Made by a program: the position numbers and the translations under genes. The notes under the pieces are model-generated. The model was not told the origin of the DNA. It saw only the letters and a list, made by a program, of their open reading frames with translations, and did no database searches. DNA of 64,000 nt. It comes from Micromonospora luteifusca (GTDB lineage Bacteria; Actinomycetota; Actinomycetes; Mycobacteriales; Micromonosporaceae). Below, one piece after another: positions 9,012 to 17,491 of the stretch. The first letter of the stretch is position 1. Each line of letters opens with the position of its first letter. Location of the stretch: positions 5,446,001-5,510,000 of the forward strand of contig NZ_JAFBBP010000001.1 in NCBI RefSeq assembly GCF_016907275.1. The letters run 5' to 3'.

Positions 9012-9901
9012 TGGGTGACCTCTCGGAAGATCTCGGTGAGCGAGGGGCTGACCGGGCGGAAGGCGCGGACCGGGCCACGGGCGAGGGCCGCCTGCAGCAG
9101 GGGCTGTTCGTCGGCGCCGGCCGGCAGGTCGAAGACCACTCGCGCCCCGTCCAACTCGACCAGGGTCACCCCGGGGTGGTCGCGCACCCAGCCGGCGTCG
9201 CTCGCCACCACCAGTTCGTAGCGGGGCACGGTGTAGGAGTCGCGCAGTTGCTGCCGGCTGCCAGCCGCCCGGATCACCCCGTCGGCGATGATCACCAGGT
9301 CGTCGCAGAGCCGCTCCACGACGTCGAGCTGGTGGCTGGAGAAGAGCACCGGCGCTCCGGCCGAGGCCCGTTCCCGTAGCACGGTGACGACGGTGTCGAC
9401 GGCCAGCGGGTCGAGGCCGGAGAACGGCTCGTCGAGCACCAGCACCTCGGGGTCGTGCACCAGCGCGGCCGCGATCTGGGCGCGCTGCTGGTTGCCCAGC
9501 GACAGTGTCTCCAGCAGGTCGTCGCCGCGTTCGCCGAGCCCCACCCGTTCCAGGAGCGTGTCGGTGGCACGCCGAGCCGCAGGGGCGTCCAGGCCGTGCA
9601 GTCGACCCAGGTAGGTGACCTGCTCCCGGGTGGTCATCTTGGGGTAGAGGCCCCGCTCCTCCGGCATGTAACCGAAGCGTCGGCGGTCCTGCCGGGTCAG
9701 CTTCGCGCCACCCCAGCTCACCTCCCCGGCGTCCGGGGAGAGCACACCCAGGATGATCCGCATGGTGGTGGTCTTGCCGGCGCCGTTGGCGCCGACGAAG
9801 CCGGTCATCCGGCCGGCGGCCACCTCGAAGGAAACGTTCTTGAGTACCTGCCGGTCGCCGAAGCTGCGGTCGACGCCGTCGAGGCGAAGCGTTCTGGTCA
9901 C
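9008..9901 (-). CDS. ABC transporter ATP-binding protein (NatA-like)
   Basis: A 297-aa ATPase with Walker A GANGAGKTT (about residues 38-46), the signature region SLGNQQRAQIAAAL, Walker B VLVLDEPFSGLD and the switch His in SSHQLD. The signature reads SLGNQ rather than LSGGQ, as is common in this NatA/DrrA-like subgroup. A C-terminal extension of about 80 residues follows. It pairs with the permease gene by a 4-bp overlap. It lies about 80 nt downstream of the response regulator gene on the same strand, which suggests control by that two-component system. Confidence 0.92.
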   Translation of the reverse strand: MTRTLRLDGVDRSFGDRQVLKNVSFEVAAGRMTGFVGANGAGKTTTMRIILGVLSPDAGEVSWGGAKLTRQDRRRFGYMPEERGLYPKMTTREQVTYLGRLHGLDAPAARRATDTLLERVGLGERGDDLLETLSLGNQQRAQIAAALVHDPEVLVLDEPFSGLDPLAVDTVVTVLRERASAGAPVLFSSHQLDVVERLCDDLVIIADGVIRAAGSRQQLRDSYTVPRYELVVASDAGWVRDHPGVTLVELDGARVVFDLPAGADEQPLLQAALARGPVRAFRPVSPSLTEIFREVTQ

Positions 9902-9982
9902 GCACCCACGCTAGATCGAATACCGCGCTCAGCCGTCCGCCCGGCGGGGGAACGGGTGGGTCCGCCGCGCGACGGATGCCGG

Positions 9983-10681
9983 TCACCCGCCGGGTCGGAC
10001 CACCCCGTTCTCGTACGCGAACACCACCGCCTGCACCCGGTCTCGCAGGCCGAGTTTGGCCAGCACCCGGCTCACGTGCGTCTTCACCGTCGCCTCGCCA
10101 AGGTGGATGGTCGCGGCGATCTCCGCGTTGCTGGCGCCGGAGGCGAGCAGCATCAGCACCTCTCGTTCACGCGTGGTCAGCTCACCCAGCGCGGCCTCGG
10201 CGTCCGGCCCGCGGTGGGCGGTGCCCGACGGGTCTCCGGGGCGGGCGAACGTGGAGATCACTCGACGGGTGATCTCCGGGGCGAGCAGTCCGTCGCCCCT
10301 GGCCAGCACCCGGATCGCCTCGATCAGTTCCTCCGGTGTGCCGTTCTTGAGCAGGAAGCCGCTGGCTCCGGCCCGCAGCGCGGCGAACAGGTAGTCGTCG
10401 CGGTCGAAGGTCGTGAGGATCAGCACCGCGGGTGCGCCCGGCCCGTCGGCGGTGATCTGCCGGGTGGCCTCCAGGCCGTCCATCCCGGGCATCTCCACAT
10501 CCATGAGTACGACGTCGGGGCGGGTGGCGCGGGTCATGGTGACGGCCCGTTCGCCGTCGGCGGCCTCGCCGACCACCTCGATGTCGTCCTCTACCTCGAG
10601 GATGACCCGGAATCCGGTGCGGACGAGATGTTGGTCGTCGGCGAGCAGCACCCGGATCGGCGCTCCCGGTGTGGCGCTCAT
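9983..10681 (-). CDS. NarL/LuxR-family response regulator
   Basis: A 232-aa regulator. The receiver domain (about residues 8-125) has the acidic pair LADDQ, the phospho-acceptor Asp in LMDVEMPGMDG and the Lys in LLKNG. The C-terminal LuxR-type helix-turn-helix starts at LTTREREVLMLL and continues through SNAEIAATIHLGEATVKTH. The ATG at 10681 overlaps the histidine kinase stop by 4 bp. An in-frame upstream start at 10732 would add residues not found in the family. Confidence 0.94.
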   Translation of the reverse strand: MSATPGAPIRVLLADDQHLVRTGFRVILEVEDDIEVVGEAADGERAVTMTRATRPDVVLMDVEMPGMDGLEATRQITADGPGAPAVLILTTFDRDDYLFAALRAGASGFLLKNGTPEELIEAIRVLARGDGLLAPEITRRVISTFARPGDPSGTAHRGPDAEAALGELTTREREVLMLLASGASNAEIAATIHLGEATVKTHVSRVLAKLGLRDRVQAVVFAYENGVVRPGG

Positions 10682-11955
10682 GACGAACGCCCCGCGCTGA
10701 CCGGTAGGGGGAAGCGGGCGCGTACCCGCCACCCGCCGCCGGCGCGCGGTCCGGTCTCCAGGTCGCCGTCGTGCGCGGTGACCCGTTCGCGCATCCCGAT
10801 CAGTCCCAGCCCGACGGTGTTGGTCGTGCCACCGGCCCGTCCGTCGTCGGTCACGTCGACCTCCACCTCCCGAGCCAGGTACCGGACGCGCACGTCCAGC
10901 ATGTCCGCCCCGGCGTGCTTCAGGGTGTTGGTCACCGCCTCCTGCGTCACCCGGTAGGCCGCCTGCGAGACCGATTCGGGCAGCGCGATCGAGTCGCCGT
11001 ACACCCCGAGGGTCGCCGTCAGGCCGGCGGCCCGGGCCCGCTCGATCAGCTCGCCGATTCGTTCGACGCCGCCGGCGGCCGGTGGCGCGGCGACGGCGTC
11101 GCCGGAGGTCCGCAGCACGCCCAGCATTCGCCGTAGCTCGTCCACGGCGGTGCGGGCGCTCTGCTCGATGGCGGCGAGTGCGGTGCGGGCCTTGCCCGGG
11201 TCGCGGTCGAACACCCGGCGGCAGGCGGACGCCTGCACCCCCATCACCGACACGTGGTGGGCGACCACGTCATGCAACTCCCGGGCGATCCGGACCCGTT
11301 CGCCGAGCACCGCGCGTTCCCGGGACTCGGCCTGCGACCCGCGCAGGTCCTCGGCCTGGGCGTGCAGTTCGTGCTCGCGTCGGGTGGCCACCCAGGCGGT
11401 CTCGCCGAAGAAGTACGCGAAACCGAAGACCAGAACATTGACCAGTACGCCGTTGACCATCGCGGCGAGCACCGGTGGCACCGGTCCGACCGCGTCGGCG
11501 AAGGCCCCGGGCGGGATGTGTTCGATCGTCACCGCGTAGTAGATCCCCAACCAGGCGAACATCGTGGCGATCACACCGATGCGCAGCCGGCGGGCCAGCT
11601 GATGGTTCTGCCCCCAGGCGCCGACGGTGTAGAGGGCGCAGAACAGGGCCCAGGAGGAGAACTGGGTCTCCGGTGCCGATCGCGCCTGCCCGGCGATGAA
11701 CACCACCGAGACGATCAGCAGGGTGGCGACCGGCCAACGCCGCCGCCAGATCAGCGGCAGCGTCACCGCGACGGTCCAGAACAGTTGCTCCGGCCCGGAC
11801 GGCGGCGGACCCAGCAGGAACGCCCCGGTGCTGCGGGCCAGGGTGAGGCTCACCAGCGCCAGCCCCGTCATCCCCAACCCGAGCCACAGGTCGTTGCGGC
11901 GCTGCTCGGCCGTTGGACCCGGGCGGTGCCATTCCCCCTGCTGTGCCGCGATCAT
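10678..11955 (-). CDS. two-component sensor histidine kinase (HisKA_3, DesK/LiaS type)
   Basis: A membrane sensor of about 425 aa. Five or six hydrophobic helices occupy about residues 20-185, with no large extracellular loop, suggesting intramembrane sensing of envelope state. The HisKA_3 phosphoacceptor region is ARELHDVVAHHVSVMG, and the ATPase domain ends with GLGLIGMRERV. The start was set at the ATG at 11955; the frame extends to 12018 without added support. It heads a probable operon: kinase, regulator, ABC ATPase, permease. Confidence 0.92.
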   Translation of the reverse strand: MIAAQQGEWHRPGPTAEQRRNDLWLGLGMTGLALVSLTLARSTGAFLLGPPPSGPEQLFWTVAVTLPLIWRRRWPVATLLIVSVVFIAGQARSAPETQFSSWALFCALYTVGAWGQNHQLARRLRIGVIATMFAWLGIYYAVTIEHIPPGAFADAVGPVPPVLAAMVNGVLVNVLVFGFAYFFGETAWVATRREHELHAQAEDLRGSQAESRERAVLGERVRIARELHDVVAHHVSVMGVQASACRRVFDRDPGKARTALAAIEQSARTAVDELRRMLGVLRTSGDAVAAPPAAGGVERIGELIERARAAGLTATLGVYGDSIALPESVSQAAYRVTQEAVTNTLKHAGADMLDVRVRYLAREVEVDVTDDGRAGGTTNTVGLGLIGMRERVTAHDGDLETGPRAGGGWRVRARFPLPVSAGRSS

Positions 11956-12023
11956 TCGAGAACGATGCCACGGGCCCGGCCAGGCGTGTCCGGCGGGCGG
12001 GCCAGCGGTGCCGGCCAACGGGC

Positions 12024-12056
12024 GGCGGCCCGGCGCGGGGTACGCGCCGGGCCGCC
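12024..12056 (-). terminator. intrinsic terminator hairpin after the HAAS-like gene
   Basis: A perfect 13-bp stem: GGCGGCCCGGCGC (12024-12036) pairs with GCGCCGGGCCGCC (12044-12056) across the 7-nt loop GGGGTAC. It lies just past the stop of the 12071-13018 minus-strand gene and before the histidine kinase gene, separating the two transcription units. No strong T-tract is seen. Confidence 0.7.
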
Positions 12057-12070
12057 CTGTCGGGAATCGC

Positions 12071-13018
12071 TCACGCCGTCTGGCGTCGGGTCTTGGTCGC
12101 GGTGTCGATGAGGTCCCAGACCATGATCACGGCCGCACCCAGCGCGATGGCGGCCCCGAGGGTGTCGCGGTTGTCCGCGTTCGCCAGCCAGCTCAGGCGC
12201 TCGGCCAGGGCCGGGTTGAGCAGCCGGTCGGAGAGCGCCAACCACATCAGCGGCACCGCGAACGCCACGTTGAGCAGCGCCTTGACGCCGAACAGGGGCC
12301 AGGTCCAGCGCCCGATCCGGTACTTGACGATTTCGAAGATCGCGGTGGCGACAAGCACCACGATCAGCGCCGGCAGCCAGAACGACCACAGTGCCGGGTC
12401 GAGGATCGGAAGGTTGTCGCCATCGGTGTCGTGCACCCAGGACTCGTAGTGCTGGAAGGGCAGGTACGCGATGGTCACCATGATCGTGACCACCGACGCG
12501 ATGGTGTCGGCGAGGGGGATGCCCCGACGCACTTGCGCGTCGGGCAGCTGGTCGAGGTTCCACTCCGGCAGGTCCACTGTCGTTTGGGAGCGCTCGATGA
12601 TGGCGAAGACCAGGGTGAGCCAGAAGCAGATGTGCACGGCCACGTGCAGGACGACGACGACGCCCGTCCCGATGGCCCCGAAGCCCTTGCCCTGGGCGGC
12701 TTCGACGACGGTGACCGCCGTGCCGGCGATCGCCGGGATGAAGCTGAGCAGCAGCTTCAGCAGTCGCAACCAGACCAGGTAGTAGGTCGGGCCGATGAGC
12801 TGCAGCCGCCGGTCGGCGTACTGGGCGGCCAGTAGGTCGGGGTTGCCCAGCTCGGTGAGCACCTCCCGCTCGGCGGCGGTCGGGTTCGCCCCGTCGCTGG
12901 TGCGGCCCTCGATCATGTCGTCGATCGAGGCGCGCAGCTCGTTGGCGATCTCCTCGCGTCGCGGAGCGGGCACTGAGCGCAGGGTGGCGGCGAGGTAGCG
13001 GTCGGTCAGGGTGTTCAT
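12071..13018 (-). CDS. HAAS-like signalling-domain membrane protein, partner of PadR
   Basis: The 315-aa protein has an N-terminal soluble region of about 75 residues (RYLAATLRSVPAPRREEIAN, then ELGNPDLLAAQYADRR) resembling the HAAS domain found next to PadR regulators. Six or so membrane segments follow. It starts at the ATG at 13018, overlapping the padR stop by 4 bp, so the two are translationally coupled. Proposed role by family: a membrane sensor or permease-like partner whose expression or activity is tied to PadR. The ligand is unknown. Confidence 0.75.
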   Translation of the reverse strand: MNTLTDRYLAATLRSVPAPRREEIANELRASIDDMIEGRTSDGANPTAAEREVLTELGNPDLLAAQYADRRLQLIGPTYYLVWLRLLKLLLSFIPAIAGTAVTVVEAAQGKGFGAIGTGVVVVLHVAVHICFWLTLVFAIIERSQTTVDLPEWNLDQLPDAQVRRGIPLADTIASVVTIMVTIAYLPFQHYESWVHDTDGDNLPILDPALWSFWLPALIVVLVATAIFEIVKYRIGRWTWPLFGVKALLNVAFAVPLMWLALSDRLLNPALAERLSWLANADNRDTLGAAIALGAAVIMVWDLIDTATKTRRQTA

Positions 13019-13356
13019 CGTTCCACTCCTTGGATCAGCCCGGTGATGGAGGTCTGCACGGCGGCGAGGTCGTCGAGAAGCCGGGTCAGCATCGACTCGC
13101 CCTCGTCGCTGGTCCGGTAGAACTTGCGCGGTCGGCTCTCCTCGGTGTTCCACTCGCTGGTCAGCAGGCCCTGGTCCTCCAGGCGGCGCAGCAGCGGGTA
13201 GAGGGTGTTGGCGTCCACCGGGAAGCCGTGGTCGGTGAGCCGTTGCAGCAGTGCGTAGCCGTAGTCCGGTCGCCGCAGCGCGACCAGGCTGGCTACCACG
13301 ACGGTGCCTCGACGCAACTCCTGTAGGTGCGTCCGTAGAACATCCTCGCTAACCAT
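13015..13356 (-). CDS. PadR family transcriptional regulator
   Basis: A 113-aa winged-helix regulator, short form. The PadR core is clear: HLQELRRGTVVVASLVAL, then YGYALLQRL, NTLYPLLRRLEDQGLL and SEWNTEESRPRKFYR, followed by a short dimerisation helix. It is encoded immediately upstream of its membrane partner. Two dyad sequences directly before its start codon suggest autoregulation. A second PadR/HAAS pair occurs at 45292-47030. Confidence 0.93.
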   Translation of the reverse strand: MVSEDVLRTHLQELRRGTVVVASLVALRRPDYGYALLQRLTDHGFPVDANTLYPLLRRLEDQGLLTSEWNTEESRPRKFYRTSDEGESMLTRLLDDLAAVQTSITGLIQGVER

Positions 13357-13385
13357 GTGTCACACCATACTGTGTGCCACACAGT
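13356..13385. promoter_or_regulatory. probable PadR operator (two dyads)
   Basis: Directly upstream of padR lie two dyads. One is TGTG-T-CACA (13356-13364). The other is a perfect 17-bp palindrome, ACTGTGTG-c-CACACAGT (13369-13385). Dyads overlapping the start region are typical of autoregulated PadR genes. Binding by this PadR is inference from position. Confidence 0.6.
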
Positions 13386-13441
13386 GTTGTCCACCCCGAC
13401 ATCATCGTGTCTCCCACAGATCCGTGCCCCGGACAGGACGC

Positions 13442-13469
13442 GGGGCGCCCGGTACCGACCGGACGCCCC
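13442..13469 (-). terminator. terminator hairpin after secreted-protein gene
   Basis: GGGGCG (13442-13447) pairs with CGCCCC (13464-13469), continuing through CCGGT/ACCGG with one C-A mismatch around the loop ACCG. It lies 15 nt past the stop codon of the minus-strand gene 13485-14090. Confidence 0.55.
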
Positions 13470-13484
13470 GACGACTGACGCTGA

Positions 13485-14090
13485 TCAGCAGGCCGAGCCC
13501 AGCCGGAAGTTCCGCTCGACGAAGTCGGCCGGCCCGACCTCGAAGAAGCCCACGCCGGGACGGATCGGGTGCCCGGTGAACAACTCCACCCGCGAGCCGA
13601 CCCGCACGAGGTACGCCTCGGCGTCGCCCGCGTCGTTGCGGATCAGCGAGCCCCGCCGGCCGTAGATCTCCTCCAGTTCGGCGAAGGACATGCCGACCGT
13701 CGCTCCGGCGGGGGAGCGGGGCGGCGCGGTGGCCGTACCCACCGCCACCAGCCGACCGTCGCGGAACGCCAGCATGAGCACGCCGGCCCAGGAGCCGGTC
13801 ACCCCCGCGTACACCACCGGGCCGCAGCCGGGCGCCACCCAGTCGATGCGCCCGGCCGCGGTGAGCGCCGCCAGGCTGGCGCCGATCCGGTACGCCCCGG
13901 CGCCGTGGACGCTGAGCACCTGCGGGTGGTGGTGCCCGACGAGGGCCGCGGTGGCGAGCGGGCCGCGCGCCGTGGCGGACGCGGGGCCGGCGGTGGGAGA
14001 AGCCGCCGAGGCCGGGCCGGCGGTGGTCAGCGGGACGAGCGTGCTGAGCGCCAGCGCGGCGGTGGTGAGGACGATCGAGGGACGCTTCAT
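13485..14090 (-). CDS. secreted protein of unknown function
   Basis: The 201-aa product has a Sec signal peptide: KR at residues 2-3, a hydrophobic core to about residue 22, and probable cleavage after the A-S-A near residue 29. A low-complexity Ala/Thr/Pro segment follows, then a compact domain with G-C-G-P-V-V-Y and a terminal Cys. The two Cys residues of the mature protein could form a disulfide. It is probably exported and free or wall-associated. I do not recognise the family. It is transcribed away from the kinase gene at 14224. Confidence 0.75.
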   Translation of the reverse strand: MKRPSIVLTTAALALSTLVPLTTAGPASAASPTAGPASATARGPLATAALVGHHHPQVLSVHGAGAYRIGASLAALTAAGRIDWVAPGCGPVVYAGVTGSWAGVLMLAFRDGRLVAVGTATAPPRSPAGATVGMSFAELEEIYGRRGSLIRNDAGDAEAYLVRVGSRVELFTGHPIRPGVGFFEVGPADFVERNFRLGSAC

Positions 14091-14223
14091 GGTGTGCTCC
14101 TTCGGTGACGGGTCTCTGCCCTGTTAGTCACCGCGCCCGGGCCAACGGTTCGTCGGGTTTCCGATCGGGTCGGTCTACTGTGCAGAGGAATGCGAACCGA
14201 CGGCGCTGGCCGGGGGTGACGCG

Positions 14224-15660
14224 GTGACGGCTCCGCAGCAGATCGGGCCCTACGCCATCGAACGGCTGCTGGGCGTCGGTTCGTTCGCGATGGTCTGGCT
14301 GGGCTACGACCCGGTGCTCGACGCGCACGTGGCGATCAAGGTGTTGGCCGAGAACTGGAGCCACGACCTGCGGGTCCGGGAACGCTTCCGCGACGAGGCC
14401 CGGCTGCTGCGGCGGCTGGAGCACGAGCGGTTGGTCCGGGTACACGCCGTCGGTGAGCTGCCCGACGGCCGGCCGTACGCGGTGCTGGCCTGGGCGGACG
14501 GGGGGAGCCTGCGGGACCGGCTGGCCGCTGGCGAGATCCCGGTGCCGGCGGCGCTGCGGCTGCTCGGTGAGGTCTGCGCCGGGGTCGCCGTGCTGCACCG
14601 ACACGGTGTCGTGCACCGTGATCTGACCCCGGGCAACATCCTGTTCCGCTCCGCCGGACCGGAAGACCCCGGTGCCGAGCAGGTGCTGATCGCCGACCTC
14701 GGCCTCGCCAAGGCGCTCGCGGCCGCCTCCGGGCTGACCGCCCGGGCCGGTACCCCCGGTTACATGGCCCCGGAGCAGGACGACCCCGGTGCGGTGATCG
14801 ACACACGCGCCGACGTGTACGGGCTCGGCCGGCTCGGCATTCGGCTGCTGGCCGCCGACCCGTTGGGCGCGAACCCGCCCCGGCCCGATCAGCCTCGGCG
14901 CGTCCCGGAGATCCGACTGCGGGACGGCGTACCGCCGGCTGTCGCTGGGGTGCTCGCCCAGGCCACGGCGCACCACCCGGCCGACCGGCATCCCGACGCT
15001 GCGGCCCTACACGCCGCGCTGGTACACGCGAGTGCTCCGGTGCGGGCGCCGGCCGCATCGGCTCGGACGACCGGCTCGCCGTCACCTCGGCCGGAGGGCC
15101 GCCGCCCGTACCGGTTGCGGCTGGCCGGGGCCGCGATCGTGGCCGTCGCCGCAGCGGTGGGTGGGGCGGGCGCCGAGCCGGGTGGCACCGGGTCACCTCG
15201 GCCGGTCGGCGGCACGTACACGACCGGGCCACTGACCGTGGCCCTGCCGGCCGGCTGGTCGGCCAGGGGGACGACCTGGGCCGGTCAGTACGATGCCGAC
15301 GGCGCACCGGAACCGGCGCTGGTGATGTCGCCGCAGCCCCGCCGCTGGGCCGCCGATCCCGGACTGCCCGGCGCCTTCGTCGGCCTCTCCGCCACCACGG
15401 GGGCACGCACCACGCCGGTCGGATTCCTGGCCGAGCGGACGCACGGGGACTGCGTACCCGCCCCGGCCCGCACCACCCGGCAGGCGAACGTCGAGTGGAC
15501 GGTCATCCGGTACCGCTGCGACCAGGGCCGGCCGCAGATCGTCGAGTCGGCCGGCCTGCATCCCGGCCGGCCCGCCCTGGTGTACGTGCAGATCGCGCCA
15601 CCAGCGGACGCCGCGCCCGAGTTCGTGGACACCCTGCTCGCCGGCGTACATGTGCGGTGA
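14224..15660 (+). CDS. membrane Ser/Thr protein kinase (PknB-like, Hanks type)
   Basis: A 478-aa kinase. The N-terminal domain (about residues 7-265) has the glycine loop LGVGSFAMV, K39, the catalytic HRDLTPGN (D133) and the metal site DLG in place of DFG (near residue 158). A Pro/Ala-rich juxtamembrane part leads to one transmembrane helix at about 298-315. About 155 extracellular residues follow, resembling the C-terminal domain of other actinobacterial kinases but without PASTA repeats. DLG for DFG occurs in active kinases, so inactivity should not be assumed. GTG start. Confidence 0.9.
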   Translation: MTAPQQIGPYAIERLLGVGSFAMVWLGYDPVLDAHVAIKVLAENWSHDLRVRERFRDEARLLRRLEHERLVRVHAVGELPDGRPYAVLAWADGGSLRDRLAAGEIPVPAALRLLGEVCAGVAVLHRHGVVHRDLTPGNILFRSAGPEDPGAEQVLIADLGLAKALAAASGLTARAGTPGYMAPEQDDPGAVIDTRADVYGLGRLGIRLLAADPLGANPPRPDQPRRVPEIRLRDGVPPAVAGVLAQATAHHPADRHPDAAALHAALVHASAPVRAPAASARTTGSPSPRPEGRRPYRLRLAGAAIVAVAAAVGGAGAEPGGTGSPRPVGGTYTTGPLTVALPAGWSARGTTWAGQYDADGAPEPALVMSPQPRRWAADPGLPGAFVGLSATTGARTTPVGFLAERTHGDCVPAPARTTRQANVEWTVIRYRCDQGRPQIVESAGLHPGRPALVYVQIAPPADAAPEFVDTLLAGVHVR

Positions 15661-15721
15661 CGGCCGTCGCGGTGCCGGCGAACGCGCCCGGTGGTGGGCC
15701 CTCGGGTGTGAAGCTGTCACC

Positions 15722-16924
15722 GTGGCGGCACAGCGCGGGCGGAGGCCGGGGAAGGCCGAGACGCGTCAACCGCCGACCCGCGGGCCGGGCGGACCGCAGC
15801 GGACGGATCTGCTGGAGCTCTTCTTCGACCTGGCCTTCGTCGCCGGGCTGGCCATGACGTCGCAGAAGATGGCGACCGAGCTGACCTGGATCAGCTTCGC
15901 CCAGGGGCTGCTCGCCCTGTCGACGCTCTGGGCGGTGTGGGTGACCACGACGTTGATCACCGACACCTACAGTCCCCGGAAGCAACCGATCCCGATCCTG
16001 ATCCTGGCCGCCATGTTCGGCCTCATGCTGATGGCCGCGGCCCTGCCGGGGGCGTTCGGCGATCACGGGCTGTTCTTCGGCGGGACCTGGGCCGTGATCA
16101 TCGTGGGCCGGGGACTGGTGCTCATCCGGTCTCTGCGTGGCCGGCAGGAGCAGGAACGCACGGTGCGCGCCCTGGTCTGGGGCGTGTGCTCGGGAAGCAT
16201 CTGGGTGGTGGGCGGCCTGGTGCCCGACCCGGGGTGGCGACTCGCCGTGTGGCTGGCCGCCCTGGCCGTGGACTACACCGGCTACGGACTCCGCTTCCCG
16301 ATCCCGGGTCGGCCGCCCCTGCCCGTGTACCAGGTGGCATCCGAGCACCTCGCCGAGCGGTACCAGCAGATCTACATCCTCGCCGTGGGTGAACTCATCC
16401 TGATCAGCGTTCTCGCCCTGGGTCACCAGCCCTTCACCGGGGACCGACTCGCCACCTTCGTCGTCGCTTTCCTGACGGCCGTAGTGCTCTGGTGGAGCTA
16501 CGCGCGAGGAGCGGGCGCGACCCTGCGCGCCGCCATCGACGCCTCACCACACCGGACCCGGCTGGTGCAGACCAACCCGTACGCCCACTGGTTGATGATC
16601 GTCGGGGTGGTCGCCACGGCCGCCGGGGTCGAACGGATCATGGACCAGCCCGGGGCGCGGACAGGCGCCGCCATGACGGCGCTCATCCTGGGCGGCGCCG
16701 GGCTCTTCCTGTGCGGTCGGGCGGTGCTCGAACACGAGGCGTACGAGCGGTGGCCGTTGTCCCACGTCATCGGTGTGGTCGCGACGATCGCCCTGGCGTC
16801 CTTCACGGCGTACCTGCCCGGTCTGGCGGTGAGTGTGGCCGCCGGGCTGGTGCTGCTGGGGGTCGCGGTCGGCGAGTTCCTCCGGATGCGGCGACGACCC
16901 GTCCCGGCTCCGGTCAGCTCGTGA
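15722..16924 (+). CDS. low temperature requirement protein A (LtrA) family membrane protein
   Basis: A protein of about 400 aa with some ten transmembrane helices and the family's N-terminal signature, here ELFFDLAFVAGLAMTSQ. LtrA was named in Listeria for growth in the cold; the biochemical role is not established. The chosen GTG at 15722 lies 61 nt after the kinase stop; an upstream ATG at 15650 overlaps the kinase gene and is less likely. The gene ends 6 nt before the oppositely oriented lipoprotein gene. Confidence 0.82.
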   Translation: MAAQRGRRPGKAETRQPPTRGPGGPQRTDLLELFFDLAFVAGLAMTSQKMATELTWISFAQGLLALSTLWAVWVTTTLITDTYSPRKQPIPILILAAMFGLMLMAAALPGAFGDHGLFFGGTWAVIIVGRGLVLIRSLRGRQEQERTVRALVWGVCSGSIWVVGGLVPDPGWRLAVWLAALAVDYTGYGLRFPIPGRPPLPVYQVASEHLAERYQQIYILAVGELILISVLALGHQPFTGDRLATFVVAFLTAVVLWWSYARGAGATLRAAIDASPHRTRLVQTNPYAHWLMIVGVVATAAGVERIMDQPGARTGAAMTALILGGAGLFLCGRAVLEHEAYERWPLSHVIGVVATIALASFTAYLPGLAVSVAAGLVLLGVAVGEFLRMRRRPVPAPVSS

Positions 16925-16930
16925 CGCGGC

Positions 16931-17491
16931 TCAGCGGACCACCACCGTGATCGTGTGCGACCGGTCCTGCTGCGGGATCGTGACGTCGACGGTGCCGGGG
17001 CGGACGAACCGGATGTCCACGACCCCGGCCTCGTACTGCTGCGACACCAGCTCCGGGCGGTCCACGGTGACCAGGCCGGGGCCGATGCCCTGGATCCGCA
17101 GCACCGCGCCGGTGGCGAAGCAGAGGGAGCGCAGCAGCTCAAGCTCGGTCTCGGCCAGCGGCAGGTCGTAGCGAACGGCGCCCTGGCAGCTCGTGGTCGG
17201 CCCGGTCGGCGTGGTCGACGTGGGGGCCGTTCGCTGCGGCGTACCCCTGGCGGTGGTTGGTGCGGGCGGTGCCGCGATCGGACGCCCGCTGGTCGGCGGG
17301 GGTCGGGACGGCGACCCGGTGGGCGCGGGGGTCGCGGAGGGGGTCGGCGGCGGACTGGACGGGCCGGGCGGTTGCACGGGCAGCGGCGCGACCGCGTCGG
17401 CGCCGCAGGCGGCGACCACCACGGCAGCCACGAGGGCGACGACACCGGTGCGGAGCCGGCGCAGTGCGCGGCGTCGCGCGGCGGGGCTCAT
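16931..17491 (-). CDS. lipoprotein coupled to an ECF sigma factor
   Basis: The 186-aa protein has a basic N-terminus (RRRALRRLR), a hydrophobic stretch and the lipobox V-A-A-C at about residues 26-29, so it is probably anchored to the outer face of the membrane. A Pro/Ser/Thr-rich linker (about 30-100) leads to a C-terminal beta-rich domain with two Cys residues. Its ATG overlaps the sigma factor stop (ATGA). It lacks the zinc-binding anti-sigma motif and a cytoplasmic domain, so it is not a classic anti-sigma factor. It may be an accessory sensor or a co-expressed target. Confidence 0.72.
   Translation of the reverse strand: MSPAARRRALRRLRTGVVALVAAVVVAACGADAVAPLPVQPPGPSSPPPTPSATPAPTGSPSRPPPTSGRPIAAPPAPTTARGTPQRTAPTSTTPTGPTTSCQGAVRYDLPLAETELELLRSLCFATGAVLRIQGIGPGLVTVDRPELVSQQYEAGVVDIRFVRPGTVDVTIPQQDRSHTITVVVR

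Noticed and set aside
14695..14703. Ser/Thr kinase at 14224 as a pseudokinase because of DLG instead of DFG
   Set aside because: The metal-binding Asp is kept, Lys39 and the HRD Asp are intact, and DLG occurs in active kinases.
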